40,607 bases of DNA, from contig CAZOFA010000011.1 of assembly GCA_964578975.1 (NCBI GenBank), forward strand, positions 1 through 40,607, in the 5' to 3' direction. This DNA is from CAYRUP01 sp964578975 (GTDB taxonomy: Bacteria; Pseudomonadota; Gammaproteobacteria; DSM-16500). How positions within the stretch are numbered: position 1 is the first letter of the stretch; each line of letters starts with the position of its first letter. This document shows positions 8,939 through 17,756 of this stretch, piece after piece. Under the pieces are notes generated by a model, which was not told the DNA's origin, did no database searches, and saw nothing but the letters and a program-made list of their open reading frames with translations. The translations under genes were made by a program, and so were the position numbers.

Positions 8939-9018
8939 TGTCATGCCAGCATGTTTTAAGCTGGCACTCAGTGTCCCTGGATGCCACCTCGAGCAAAAAA
9001 CGAGCGGCTGGCATGACA
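8939..9018. repeat. Palindromic repeat, class B copy 2
   Basis: The same element as at 8212-8292, in the same orientation, with identical 12-bp terminal inverted repeats and scattered differences inside. The similarity continues about 11 bases past the right end (GATTTYCTTAA) and reaches the stop codon of the thioesterase gene at 9026. Confidence 0.85.
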
Positions 9019-9025
9019 GATTTCC

Positions 9026-9472
9026 TTAACCGATAAGATAAGTCGCCGTCGCCGACGCAATTAACACGTTCGCTTGGTTGTGCAATTCCATTTTGGTAAA
9101 CGTAATTTTATTTCCTGCGTGAGAAACCCAAGCTTTGGCATTAAATTTTTCACCACGACCAGGTTGGATATAATCGACATGCATGCTGATGGTGCTTGTT
9201 TTAGTGAGTTTACGACCCAACTCTTCTACATCTTCACCTTGATGTTTTTGAATGACGGTTAACATGGCAGCGGTTCCACCTGCCATATCTAAGACAGAAG
9301 AAATGACACCGCCATGCAAAATACCGTGTTTATAATTTCCGATTAATTCTTCCTTCATAGGAAAACTTATCAGAATATAATCTTTTTCAACGACATCGAG
9401 AGAAAGGCCCAACATGCGATTGAAAGGGATTTCAAAAAAAAAGCGCGCAAATTGTTCTGAAGGCGAAATCAT
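9026..9472 (-). CDS. Hotdog-fold thioesterase, PaaI/YigI type
   Basis: The protein (148 aa) carries the hotdog thioesterase signature HGGVISSVLDMAGGTAA (about residues 54 to 70), including the HGG turn and the acidic residue on the following helix. Such enzymes hydrolyse acyl-CoA thioesters; YigI-like members act on medium to long acyl chains. The length is normal. It lies eight bases downstream of an orphan gene on the same strand, so the two are probably cotranscribed. Its stop codon abuts a class B palindromic repeat that may end transcription. The exact substrate is not evident. Confidence 0.85.
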   Translation of the reverse strand: MISPSEQFARFFFEIPFNRMLGLSLDVVEKDYILISFPMKEELIGNYKHGILHGGVISSVLDMAGGTAAMLTVIQKHQGEDVEELGRKLTKTSTISMHVDYIQPGRGEKFNAKAWVSHAGNKITFTKMELHNQANVLIASATATYLIG

Positions 9473-9480
9473 TTTATTTA

Positions 9481-10254
9481 TCAGGTTCCAGGAAGTTTTA
9501 ACGTTAAAGTAGGGGCGGTCGAGGGCTCTAAAATCCCTAATTCCAATTCATTTTCTACAATTTTTTCTTTGATGGTGGGATCGATATTAGGATTATTTGG
9601 GTCGTTGTCAATTTTTAAATATCCAGCGTCATCTCTTTTACCCTGAAACATATCAGTCGCACCTATCTCATTACTTTTTTGCGTAGTAATGTAGACAGGA
9701 GTGCCGTCTTGAGTTGATCCAAACGCTTGCATATAATTAAATTCTTGTTGCATATAAAGATATTTTGCGAATTCTAAACTTAATTGATCATTAAGCGCTC
9801 GCTCATCAGCTATATCTGCATTAGCGGTCATTTGCTCAGCGAGTTTCTCATATTCGACTTTATCTAAAGTTTTGCCATGAGCGGTTGGCATCAGCGCTAA
9901 AGTAAATGCAAGAATAATTTTTTTTGCTTGTTCTTGTTGCATTTCTGGAGAAAATTCTGCTTTGGCTAATTCATTCGTGTTAAAAGTATTTTTAAGTCCA
10001 GGTTTCAATAGTTTATTATTATCAAGATTTGCCTCAATGGAAGCGCAAATCGCGATCGATTCGACTTTTTTCCTCAGGACGGGATTTTTGATGATGTCGG
10101 GAAAATCATTAGTATCACCTACAGCACCTTTAACAGCATCCATCACTGTCTGTTTTAGAGTATTAGCATCCCCTTGGATAAGCTTTTTCTCTAGCATCAT
10201 ATTAATGAGTTTTTCAACTTCTTCTTCAAATTTGATATCGCTTATGCCTGACAT
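9481..10254 (-). CDS. Hypothetical protein
   Basis: I do not recognise this 257-residue protein. It is acidic and largely helical by eye, with no signal peptide. One mildly hydrophobic stretch (KKIILAFTLALMPT, about 115 to 128) is too weak to call a membrane segment. The C-terminal 60 residues are rich in Asp, Asn and Pro and look disordered. The ATG has a GAGGA ribosome site six bases upstream, so the start is sound. It is the first gene of an apparent operon with the thioesterase and is divergent from priA across 59 bases. A host-directed effector is possible given the neighbourhood, but nothing in the sequence shows it. Confidence 0.75.
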   Translation of the reverse strand: MSGISDIKFEEEVEKLINMMLEKKLIQGDANTLKQTVMDAVKGAVGDTNDFPDIIKNPVLRKKVESIAICASIEANLDNNKLLKPGLKNTFNTNELAKAEFSPEMQQEQAKKIILAFTLALMPTAHGKTLDKVEYEKLAEQMTANADIADERALNDQLSLEFAKYLYMQQEFNYMQAFGSTQDGTPVYITTQKSNEIGATDMFQGKRDDAGYLKIDNDPNNPNIDPTIKEKIVENELELGILEPSTAPTLTLKLPGT

Positions 10255-10313
10255 AAGTAGTCCTCAATAAAATATATCTATTTAAAAAGTATATCATATT
10301 AGAATGGATTGCT

Positions 10314-12329
10314 ATGATAGTTCCCATGATAAATCAAGCCAAAAATCAGTTAGTACAAGTTGCGGTTCAAACACCTCTGCGTCGTTATTTTGATTACCTG
10401 TTACCCGATCATATACCTGCGGAAACGTTAAAACCGGGCATGCGTTTGCGGGTTCCTTTTCAACGACGTGAATTAATTGGGATTTATATTCGAACCATTC
10501 CTGCATCCGCTGTGCCTCAGCACAAATTAAAATCTGTGATTGAATGTTTAGATCATGACGCGATTATTCCAACGGATATTTTAGAATTATGCCAATGGGC
10601 GGCGGATTATTATCATGATTCAATCGGTGAAGTGCTGTTAGGCTCAATTCCCGCTTGGCTGCGACAAGGAAAGTCCATCGAGGTATCACTCAAAAAAATT
10701 CTCACGATTCCCACTCAGTTGAAACCACCACTTTCATTAAATGCAGAACAACAATTTGCTGTGAACGCGATTAAATTATCGCAAACTTTTAAAGTGTATT
10801 TGTTGGAAGGTGTGACCGGCAGCGGCAAAACAGAAGTGTATTTACAAACGATTGCTAAAGTACTTGAAGGTGGTGCACAAGCTATGGTACTCGTGCCTGA
10901 AATTGGTTTAACCCCTCAAACCATTCAGCGATTTCGCGAACGATTTTCTGCACCGGTTGGCGTTTTGCATTCTAGCATGACGGAAAAACAACGGTTTCAA
11001 GCTTGGCTTGCCGCTAAAACTGGTGCAATCAAAATTTTGATCGGCACACGTTCCGCGGTATTTACACCTTTTGCGAATTTGGGTTTGATTGTGATTGATG
11101 AAGAACATGATTTGTCTTTCAAACAACAAGACGGATTTCGTTATCACGCGCGCGATGTCGCAATCATGCGTGCGCATTTTAAACAAATTCCCATTATATT
11201 AGGTTCAGCGACACCTTCACTCGAAACGTTTCATAATGCACAACAAGGACGTTACGAGCATCTACCGTTGCGAAAACGCGCGGGCAATGCGCAACTACCC
11301 GAGCTGCAAATTTTAGACATTCGCAACACCCACTTAGATCAAGGTTTATCGCCAACATTGTTGCACGAAATGCAACTTCATTTAGAAAAAGGCGATCAAG
11401 TGATGTTGTTTTTAAATCGTCGTGGATTCGCACCTGTGCTCGCGTGCCCTAGTTGTGGGTGGATGGCGCAATGCAAACGCTGTGATACGCGCATGACGTA
11501 TCATTACAAAGCGCAGCGTTTGCATTGTCATCATTGTGATGCGCAAAAAAATTTAATGACGAAATGTGAAGCGTGTGGAGAAAAAGAATTATTTGCCATG
11601 GGACAAGGCACTGAGCGCATCGAAAAAGTGCTCACGCAGTATTTTTCAAAATATTCGATTGCGCGCATTGATCGTGACAGTATGCGAGGCGTTGGCGCGA
11701 TGGAAAAAGTGTTGGAGAAAATTCAAAATCGTGAGCATCACATTTTGGTTGGTACACAAATGTTAGCAAAAGGACACCATTTTCCGCATGTGACATTAGT
11801 GGTGATTGTGGATGCGGATAATGGATTTTTTAGTACCGATTTTCGTGCGCTGGAACGCATGGGGCAATTATTGCTGCAAGTCGCAGGGCGCGCAGGGCGG
11901 CATGAAAAACCAGGGAAAGTGCTGATTCAAACACGTCATCCGGATCATCCGTTGTTGCATCAATTGTTGCATAAAGATTATCAAACATTTTCATCTTCAT
12001 TGCTGAACGAAAGAATGCAAGCGGAATTACCGCCATTTGCATTTTTTGCATTATTTCGCGCGGAAGCACATCAGTTCGAACATGCGGAAGATTTTTTACA
12101 ACAAATCAAAAATAAAATTGATGGAAAAAATAAATCGGTGCAAATCATGGGGCCGTTATCGGCACCCATGTCGCGACGCAAAGGAAAATATCGCGTACAA
12201 TTATTGTTGCAAGCGAAACAACGTTCAGCATTACAAAGTTTATTAAAAGACGTGATGCAATTTGTGGAAAGTATTCCTCTAAAACGAGTGCGCTGGTCGT
12301 TGGATATTGATCCACTTGAAATGACGTGA
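10314..12329 (+). CDS. priA: Primosomal protein N' (replication restart helicase PriA)
   Basis: This 671-residue superfamily 2 helicase restarts stalled replication forks by binding fork DNA and loading DnaB. An N-terminal 3' DNA-binding domain (about 1-110) is followed by the helicase core, with Walker A GVTGSGKT (166-173) and DEEH (262-265). Then come a zinc-binding region of paired cysteines (CPSCG, CKRC, CHHC, CEACG; about 380 to 425) and the second helicase lobe with LLQVAGRAGR. It is shorter than the 732-residue E. coli protein, as in many bacteria. An in-frame ATG at 10326 is an alternative start; neither has a strong ribosome site. A class C palindrome starts at the last base of its stop codon and probably terminates it. 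Confidence 0.96.
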   Translation: MIVPMINQAKNQLVQVAVQTPLRRYFDYLLPDHIPAETLKPGMRLRVPFQRRELIGIYIRTIPASAVPQHKLKSVIECLDHDAIIPTDILELCQWAADYYHDSIGEVLLGSIPAWLRQGKSIEVSLKKILTIPTQLKPPLSLNAEQQFAVNAIKLSQTFKVYLLEGVTGSGKTEVYLQTIAKVLEGGAQAMVLVPEIGLTPQTIQRFRERFSAPVGVLHSSMTEKQRFQAWLAAKTGAIKILIGTRSAVFTPFANLGLIVIDEEHDLSFKQQDGFRYHARDVAIMRAHFKQIPIILGSATPSLETFHNAQQGRYEHLPLRKRAGNAQLPELQILDIRNTHLDQGLSPTLLHEMQLHLEKGDQVMLFLNRRGFAPVLACPSCGWMAQCKRCDTRMTYHYKAQRLHCHHCDAQKNLMTKCEACGEKELFAMGQGTERIEKVLTQYFSKYSIARIDRDSMRGVGAMEKVLEKIQNREHHILVGTQMLAKGHHFPHVTLVVIVDADNGFFSTDFRALERMGQLLLQVAGRAGRHEKPGKVLIQTRHPDHPLLHQLLHKDYQTFSSSLLNERMQAELPPFAFFALFRAEAHQFEHAEDFLQQIKNKIDGKNKSVQIMGPLSAPMSRRKGKYRVQLLLQAKQRSALQSLLKDVMQFVESIPLKRVRWSLDIDPLEMT

Positions 12330-12417
12330 CCGTCATTGCGAGCGTCAGCGAAGCAATCCAGGTTTTTCTAGATTACAAATAAAACCTGGATTGCTTCGCT
12401 TCGCTCGCAATGACGGT
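12329..12417. repeat. Palindromic repeat, class C copy 1 (probable terminator of priA)
   Basis: The outer arms ACCGTCATTGCGAGCG and CGCTCGCAATGACGGT are complementary, as are the inner parts around GCAATCCAGGTTTT and AAAACCTGGATTGC. The loop is a short AT-rich stretch. It begins at the last base of the priA stop codon. Two more copies are at 18028-18097 and 18935-19019. Confidence 0.85.
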
Positions 12418-12465
12418 TATGGACGGTAATGATATGCTTGCGAAAAATAAAATTTTCTTTTAACA

Positions 12466-12801
12466 TCACTGCTCGCGACATTGACTACATTCCAGAATTA
12501 AATTTTTTATTCTTCCCATCGCTTCAGGTTCATGCCCCGTGGGTAGTGCTGCAAATGCTTTCACCATGCCTGATAAAAGTAACGCTAACTTTTCTGGACA
12601 ACAACATTTCCCTTCATTGCTAATGCAGGTGATGGTTGCGGTCACCAGTTTAAGTCTCTCTCGGGTGAATTGATTGACTTGATGTCCTCGATGATCATGC
12701 AACCATGAATGTAATTGGGTGGCATAGTCAAACAACAGATCGATGATAGGAGCAGTATTAAGCGCTGGCTGCTGAATTTCTTCTTTCATACGCAAAAGCA
12801 T
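12466..12801 (-). CDS. Hypothetical cysteine-rich small protein
   Basis: I do not recognise this protein. An upstream in-frame ATG at 12816 exists, but GGAGGGG lies four bases before the ATG at 12801, so I take the 111-residue form starting MLLRMKEE. It is helical, with a cysteine cluster CISNEGKCCCPEK in the middle and a C-terminal CSQC, a spacing that could bind a metal ion. There is no signal peptide or membrane segment. It is a single gene between the priA terminator repeat and a divergent phosphoesterase-like gene. Confidence 0.6.
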   Translation of the reverse strand: MLLRMKEEIQQPALNTAPIIDLLFDYATQLHSWLHDHRGHQVNQFTRERLKLVTATITCISNEGKCCCPEKLALLLSGMVKAFAALPTGHEPEAMGRIKNLILECSQCREQ

Positions 12802-13022
12802 TACACCCCTCCGCATCTTGTAAAATTGTTTATTTATTTTACATATCCAACATTAAAAAACTATTAACACATGACAAAATTTAACCCTGCTATTACATAA
12901 CTATATGAAATAAAAAGGAAATTTTTATTAAGCCTCTGGCCGTGAGCTGAGTTAATTCTTCCTTAAGTTATTCAATGTAATATGTATTTTATAAACGCAA
13001 AATCAATATCTATGGTAATTTT

Positions 13023-15035
13023 ATGCCAGGCGAGAAATCGAGCGAATTAAATGTTCCTGAGGTCAAATCCACTGAGGTGAGTTATACACCGGGTGAGTAT
13101 GAGTTAATTTTTCCGCGGGATGAAAAAAATACGAAGATTGTTTTTAATGTCTTTGGTTGTGCGGGAAATGGTAAACCCGAGCAAAAAGAAGTTGCGACGT
13201 TGATGGAAGACGTGACAAAGAAAGCGCCTGATGATTTAAAACCAAAATTTTGCATCGGCTTAGGCGATAATATTTATGACAATGGTGTTCTCTCACCGAC
13301 TGATCCGTTATTTCAAACGTATTTTTACAACATGTATCAACAACCTTCTTTTACCGCCACGTTAAAAATGCCTTATATCATGATTCGAGGTAATCATTGC
13401 CATAATTTCCACAACGGCGTGACGGGCATACGTCGTCGAGGAGGCATGGATTCGAACGGATCTGTCAATTACAAAAGAGCGGATGCGCAAGTGGAGCATA
13501 CTTTTTTGCAACCGGGTGTGCGTGAAATGTATCAGAGCGAACAACTTCAGTTGAGCAAACTACCAAAATGGAATATGCCGCAACCTTATTTTATTAAAAG
13601 AATTAAAGGGGACAAATCCAAAAATATAAAAGATATTGAATTATATTTTATTGATTCCTCAATTTACGCCAGAGCGTATTTAGACGCATTGGGAAAAGAT
13701 AAAAATAATCTCAACAATCAAGCGAAATGGTTAGAACGTCTCGTCAAAAAAAATCCTGAAGCAATTCAATATTTATTTTTGCATCATCCACGTCACGTGC
13801 TGGACAAACGTACGCTGAAAAAACATAGCGATCTTCATCTTTATTTGACGGAAGATGAAATTAAACAATTTAAAACCTTAGGATTTGAAGGTCATAGCTA
13901 CAATGAATTGCTGTTGTTCGTCATGGGAAAACAAGGATTGATTTTTGATGCGGAATTTTGCGCGCATACGCATGCTTTATCGTATCTAAAAGGTGAGTCC
14001 GGTTGTGAGTTGGTGTTAACGTTGGATGAGCATTTAAGAAAACTAAACATTACTTCAAATGCAGGGTATGTGTTTACGGGTCATAAATTATTTTATGTCA
14101 ATAAAGCAAATCATGTGAATGTAGAAATACCGCTGAGCAAAGAATTAAGACAAGCGTTTTTTGCGCAACTTCAACCGCTGCCTACTGCACGCATTTTATC
14201 AGCAGAAGAATTACAGAAAATTACTCGTCTCACTCAACATGTGCACAAAGAAACGTGTCAAATTATTTCTGGCGGTGGTGGTGGAGATTTGCAACAACGC
14301 TATAATCCGTCTGCAGACGTCGGATGTTATATGCATAACAATGGATTTTTGACGGCGTGTGTTGATCCCGCGCAGCCGCAACATGAGTTGACATTAGATT
14401 TTCATACCATAAAACCAGCGCAACATTTGCGTTTTACCAGTCTCAGTCGAGAAGCGTTGTTAAGTGAAGAAAAAGAATCGCCTGAAGTGGTGGCTTTACG
14501 CCAAATTGTAAAATTGGCCTATCAAGATTATATGACAGAGATCAGGAAAATAAAGGATTTTGGTACTTCATGGTCGAGTAGTGGTGTGGTTGGCTTGCGA
14601 CGCGCAGATGATTTGCATAATTTTTTCAATCAACTTGGAAAAATAGAAAAAATGGCAGCTTATCATTTTATTAAAGAAAATTTGAGTAAGAGTAATGTCA
14701 ATAAAAAAAATTCTTTAGCTTATTTCGTCAATTTCCATATGGTAAAAAATTCAGGAGTGACTTGGGAAAATTTTATCATAAAAAATTCTCAAGAATTTTC
14801 TCAAGCAGTACAACCAAGCGATCGAGAATTTGAACCGAGTTTTGTTGTGCCACAATCCGCACCACAAAATATCCCCAGTCAGTCTTCACGCAGTAGCAAA
14901 AAAAGATATTCTCCTTCTTTCTCATTTTGTCCTGTCTCAAAGAATGGTTCTTCTTTAGCCTCCCCTGTTGGTTCACCACTGTCAGAACCCGATGTCGTAA
15001 AATCTTTTTCAAGGTCAACCTCTTCAATTAAATGA
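13023..15035 (+). CDS. Calcineurin-like metallophosphoesterase-like protein with long C-terminal extension
   Basis: The protein (670 aa) carries most of the metallophosphoesterase motifs in order: GDN (81-83, in GLGDNIYDNG), GNH (123-125, in IRGNHCHN), HHPRH (254-258) and AHTH (314-317). The first metal motif, normally containing an Asp, reads FGCAGNG (44-50) and lacks that Asp. The catalytic half most resembles purple acid phosphatase-like enzymes. From about residue 420 a Gly run (SGGGGGDLQQRY) leads into a region with no family I know, ending in a Ser-rich, probably disordered tail. There is no signal peptide, so Sec secretion is unlikely. A host-delivered phosphatase is one possibility; this is inference. 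Confidence 0.75.
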   Translation: MPGEKSSELNVPEVKSTEVSYTPGEYELIFPRDEKNTKIVFNVFGCAGNGKPEQKEVATLMEDVTKKAPDDLKPKFCIGLGDNIYDNGVLSPTDPLFQTYFYNMYQQPSFTATLKMPYIMIRGNHCHNFHNGVTGIRRRGGMDSNGSVNYKRADAQVEHTFLQPGVREMYQSEQLQLSKLPKWNMPQPYFIKRIKGDKSKNIKDIELYFIDSSIYARAYLDALGKDKNNLNNQAKWLERLVKKNPEAIQYLFLHHPRHVLDKRTLKKHSDLHLYLTEDEIKQFKTLGFEGHSYNELLLFVMGKQGLIFDAEFCAHTHALSYLKGESGCELVLTLDEHLRKLNITSNAGYVFTGHKLFYVNKANHVNVEIPLSKELRQAFFAQLQPLPTARILSAEELQKITRLTQHVHKETCQIISGGGGGDLQQRYNPSADVGCYMHNNGFLTACVDPAQPQHELTLDFHTIKPAQHLRFTSLSREALLSEEKESPEVVALRQIVKLAYQDYMTEIRKIKDFGTSWSSSGVVGLRRADDLHNFFNQLGKIEKMAAYHFIKENLSKSNVNKKNSLAYFVNFHMVKNSGVTWENFIIKNSQEFSQAVQPSDREFEPSFVVPQSAPQNIPSQSSRSSKKRYSPSFSFCPVSKNGSSLASPVGSPLSEPDVVKSFSRSTSSIK

Positions 15036-15038
15036 TGA

Positions 15039-15066
15039 TTGACGCCCCTATTATCTTTGCTATACT
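15039..15066 (+). promoter_or_regulatory. Promoter of tRNA-Leu
   Basis: TTGACG (15039-15044) and TATACT (15061-15066) are spaced by 16 bases, and the tRNA begins 22 bases after the -10 box. The stretch after the -10 box is GC-rich (CACCGCC), like the discriminator of stringently controlled stable-RNA promoters. Confidence 0.7.
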
Positions 15067-15087
15067 CACCGCCTCTTCCAAAAGATT

Positions 15088-15174
15088 GCCGGGGTGGCGG
15101 AACTGGTAGACGCGCCGGACTCAAAATCCGGTGGTGGCGACACCGTGTCGGTTCGACTCCGACTCTCGGTACCA
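15088..15174 (+). tRNA. tRNA-Leu (anticodon CAA)
   Basis: This 87-base class II tRNA has an acceptor stem GCCGGGG/TCTCGGT (with G-U pairs) and a D-arm containing GGTAGACGC. The anticodon stem CCGGA/TCCGG flanks the loop CTCAAAA, giving anticodon CAA for codon UUG. A long variable arm and a T-arm GTCGG-TTCGACT-CCGAC follow, and the CCA end is encoded. Confidence 0.95.
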
Positions 15175-15223
15175 CTTTTTTCAATATCTTTTTATAATCT
15201 CCTCAAGTATCCTTCTATATCAC

Positions 15224-15297
15224 GTCCCGGTGGCACAGATGGATAGCGCAGCCCCCTCCTAAGGGGCAGGTCGGAGGTTCGAATCCTCTCCGGGACG
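15224..15297 (+). tRNA. tRNA-Arg (anticodon CCU)
   Basis: The acceptor arms GTCCCGG and CCGGGAC pair perfectly. The anticodon stem GCCCC/GGGGC encloses CTCCTAA, giving anticodon CCU for the rare codon AGG. The T-arm is GGAGG-TTCGAAT-CCTCT. The 3' CCA is not encoded (GCTA follows), unlike the tRNA-Leu just upstream, and the D-stem GCAC/GCGC holds one A-C mismatch. It lies 49 bases after tRNA-Leu and may share its transcript. Confidence 0.9.
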
Positions 15298-15440
15298 CTA
15301 ATTCATACAAACAAATCATCCGCTGCTTTAGCAGTTGAAACGATATTTGTCACCATGGGCGATAACAATTCCTTACATGTCGCGGGACGACGATGTGGTG
15401 TATAATTTATACATAAGCTCATCGAGTTACGAGGTTTAAT

Positions 15441-17756
15441 ATGTTTGGATCCGGCGCGCAGCGGCCACCTCCTAAGCGAGAAGATCAAAAAAAAACCTTA
15501 CTTAATCAAGGAAGTACAGTAATCAATGGAATACGCGAGAAAGCCCAGGCTGAACTCGATCGATATAGGGGTTTGAATGCAGATGTCAGAGCTGCAGTTG
15601 AAGAACAAATTCGTCAATATCTTGTAAGATCTGAGACAGAGCTCGCGGGTGCGGCAAATGTCAACGAATTAGAATCTGTCGTTAGGAGAAAACAAGTTAA
15701 TTTAGAAAATATAAACCAGTCTATACGACAGATGATTAAAGAAAATGAAGATAAATATGCACAAGTCACAGAATTAGAAAATCGAGCGAGGCAAGTCGCT
15801 GCTAGAATAAAAACTGATTTACTCCATGTATTTGCTGGAACGCCCGAGAAGGAACAATTACATGCGTTGATTGTTCAAGACATTCATGCAAAAGATGCAT
15901 TAATTAAAGAACAATTTACAAATTTAATCATGCAAGCAAAAGCAAGCATTCGACGCGTCGGGACAGATGACTTTGATGATGCGGTTCTAAGATTACAGTT
16001 ATTAGTTGAAGCGCAAGAAAAAAAATCGAAAATATTGCCAGAAACCATCGCAAGTTATCATCAAGCATTTCAAACAAAATCGGAAGAATACCGTCGTCGA
16101 GCACTTCTCTTTAACTATGAAGAGTCCGTCAAATTGTTTCGGCAATTAGTGCTATTAAACGAAGCATTATCGCCAAACGAAAACAGTGGTCTGATAAAAT
16201 CTCTTGCGGAAAGTAAAACAATTCCCGAGGATTATCGTTTTATTGATCTCAAACGTTTGCAATTTGAAGTTGATTCTAAAGCAAAGATTTTGCAGCTTCC
16301 TGAAAACGCTCAAAGTGGATATTTAACAAAATTACGCTTTCGCTTAGAGGCCTGGCAATTTCCTATTAGTGAAAAAGCGTTAAGCTTCGCTAAAGAATTA
16401 GACGATAAAATTAAACATCCCGCCACATTAGAAGAACCTAAGCCGGTTACGATTAAAATAGAAAGAGAGAAACCAGTCGAACAAAAGCGTAAAGATTCTC
16501 CCGCGCAACAAGCGAGTCAGTTATCTGAAAATGCAAATTCTGCAATTGATGACATACTGCTGCAAGCGAAAACAATCATTGATGCTTATCGCATTGCAGC
16601 TTCCAACGCGGACGTGGATGATGAAATTTTAATTCAGATTTTATCAGACATGAGAGATGAATTAAGAGAAAGTCAACGACGTGCGAAACAAGAGGGAACA
16701 GAAAAATTGAGTGATTTTGTTTCAGAAATAAAAAACAAAACTGAAAAAAATATAGAGCAAGAAATCGAAGCTAAAATAAAAGAAAAATTAGGAAATGAAA
16801 ATGAATTCCGCGCTATCAAGAATATCTACGATCAAAACAAACGTACCAAGGAAATTTATCTTTTAAAAGAGAAAGCACAACGCATCATATCCAACGTCAA
16901 AACCAGAGCCAGTTTATATCTGGGAATGAACCAAAGCTCTTCAGTTAACCAACATGAAATGAGCACGTTTATTTTTGAGGAAATTGAAGCGAAACTGACG
17001 GGGGCGAAGACAAATTTAGAAAAATTAATCACACAAGCCCGTCAGAGCAGCGAAAATTATCAGAAAAATCCAGAAGAATATCATCAAGCCATTAGGGAAT
17101 TAGAAGCATTTATTATCACTCAACAAGCAGAATTGGACAAAGCAATAGAAAATATTTCAATCGCTAGAATTAGAGTAGCAGAAAATCCAGAAGTAGCACT
17201 TCTCAACAACTATACGAAAGCAATTGAATTTTATGAGAGGTTGTCTCAATTAAATGTTGATTTAAATTTACCGAATGACCGCATTGTCGAACGTCAAGAT
17301 GAATTAAAAAAAATATTAACTGAACTTTCTATGCGTGTGACCGAATCTTCCGAATTCAAGCAGTCTCAGGCGTCTTCTCCTAATTATCAATTTAAAGATC
17401 TTGAGAAGCTCAAGTTTGAAATAACGGTCAAAACAAATATTTTAGCAGAAGAAAATCTCGCCAAAAAAGCACGTACTTATCTCACTACCGAAAGCAAAGA
17501 AGAAATCGAATCCGTTCGGATCAATCGATTAGCGATACTCGATAAAATTTTAGATTCAGGGATTGTAAACAGTGATATCGCTCAATCTTTTTCTCGAAAA
17601 TTGAATGAGTCGGTTGAGGAGTTAAAGAAAAAAGTGGGTGCGAAGAGTTCAACTTCTGAATTATTTGTGGCAGCAACACAACAACCTGCACCAAAAATCG
17701 AAACATCACATCATACGACGACACCTGCCGTCAAAACACCAGGAAAACCGGTATAA
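15441..17756 (+). CDS. Large coiled-coil protein with internal tandem duplication
   Basis: I do not recognise a family for this 771-residue protein. It is almost wholly helical, rich in Glu, Lys and Gln, and predicted by eye to form coiled coils. It consists of two diverged copies of a unit of about 365 residues. NYEESVKLFRQLVLLNEAL (225-243) matches NYTKAIEFYERLSQLNVDL (590-608), and DYRFIDLKRLQFEVDSKAKI (264-283) matches NYQFKDLEKLKFEITVKTNI (648-667). Earlier segments (23-71 against 364-412, 105-170 against 465-536) also align. A charged, Pro-containing linker (about 325-362) joins the copies. There is no signal peptide or membrane segment. The ATG has GAGG nearby. It may be a structural or host-directed protein; function unknown. 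Confidence 0.8.
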   Translation: MFGSGAQRPPPKREDQKKTLLNQGSTVINGIREKAQAELDRYRGLNADVRAAVEEQIRQYLVRSETELAGAANVNELESVVRRKQVNLENINQSIRQMIKENEDKYAQVTELENRARQVAARIKTDLLHVFAGTPEKEQLHALIVQDIHAKDALIKEQFTNLIMQAKASIRRVGTDDFDDAVLRLQLLVEAQEKKSKILPETIASYHQAFQTKSEEYRRRALLFNYEESVKLFRQLVLLNEALSPNENSGLIKSLAESKTIPEDYRFIDLKRLQFEVDSKAKILQLPENAQSGYLTKLRFRLEAWQFPISEKALSFAKELDDKIKHPATLEEPKPVTIKIEREKPVEQKRKDSPAQQASQLSENANSAIDDILLQAKTIIDAYRIAASNADVDDEILIQILSDMRDELRESQRRAKQEGTEKLSDFVSEIKNKTEKNIEQEIEAKIKEKLGNENEFRAIKNIYDQNKRTKEIYLLKEKAQRIISNVKTRASLYLGMNQSSSVNQHEMSTFIFEEIEAKLTGAKTNLEKLITQARQSSENYQKNPEEYHQAIRELEAFIITQQAELDKAIENISIARIRVAENPEVALLNNYTKAIEFYERLSQLNVDLNLPNDRIVERQDELKKILTELSMRVTESSEFKQSQASSPNYQFKDLEKLKFEITVKTNILAEENLAKKARTYLTTESKEEIESVRINRLAILDKILDSGIVNSDIAQSFSRKLNESVEELKKKVGAKSSTSELFVAATQQPAPKIETSHHTTTPAVKTPGKPV

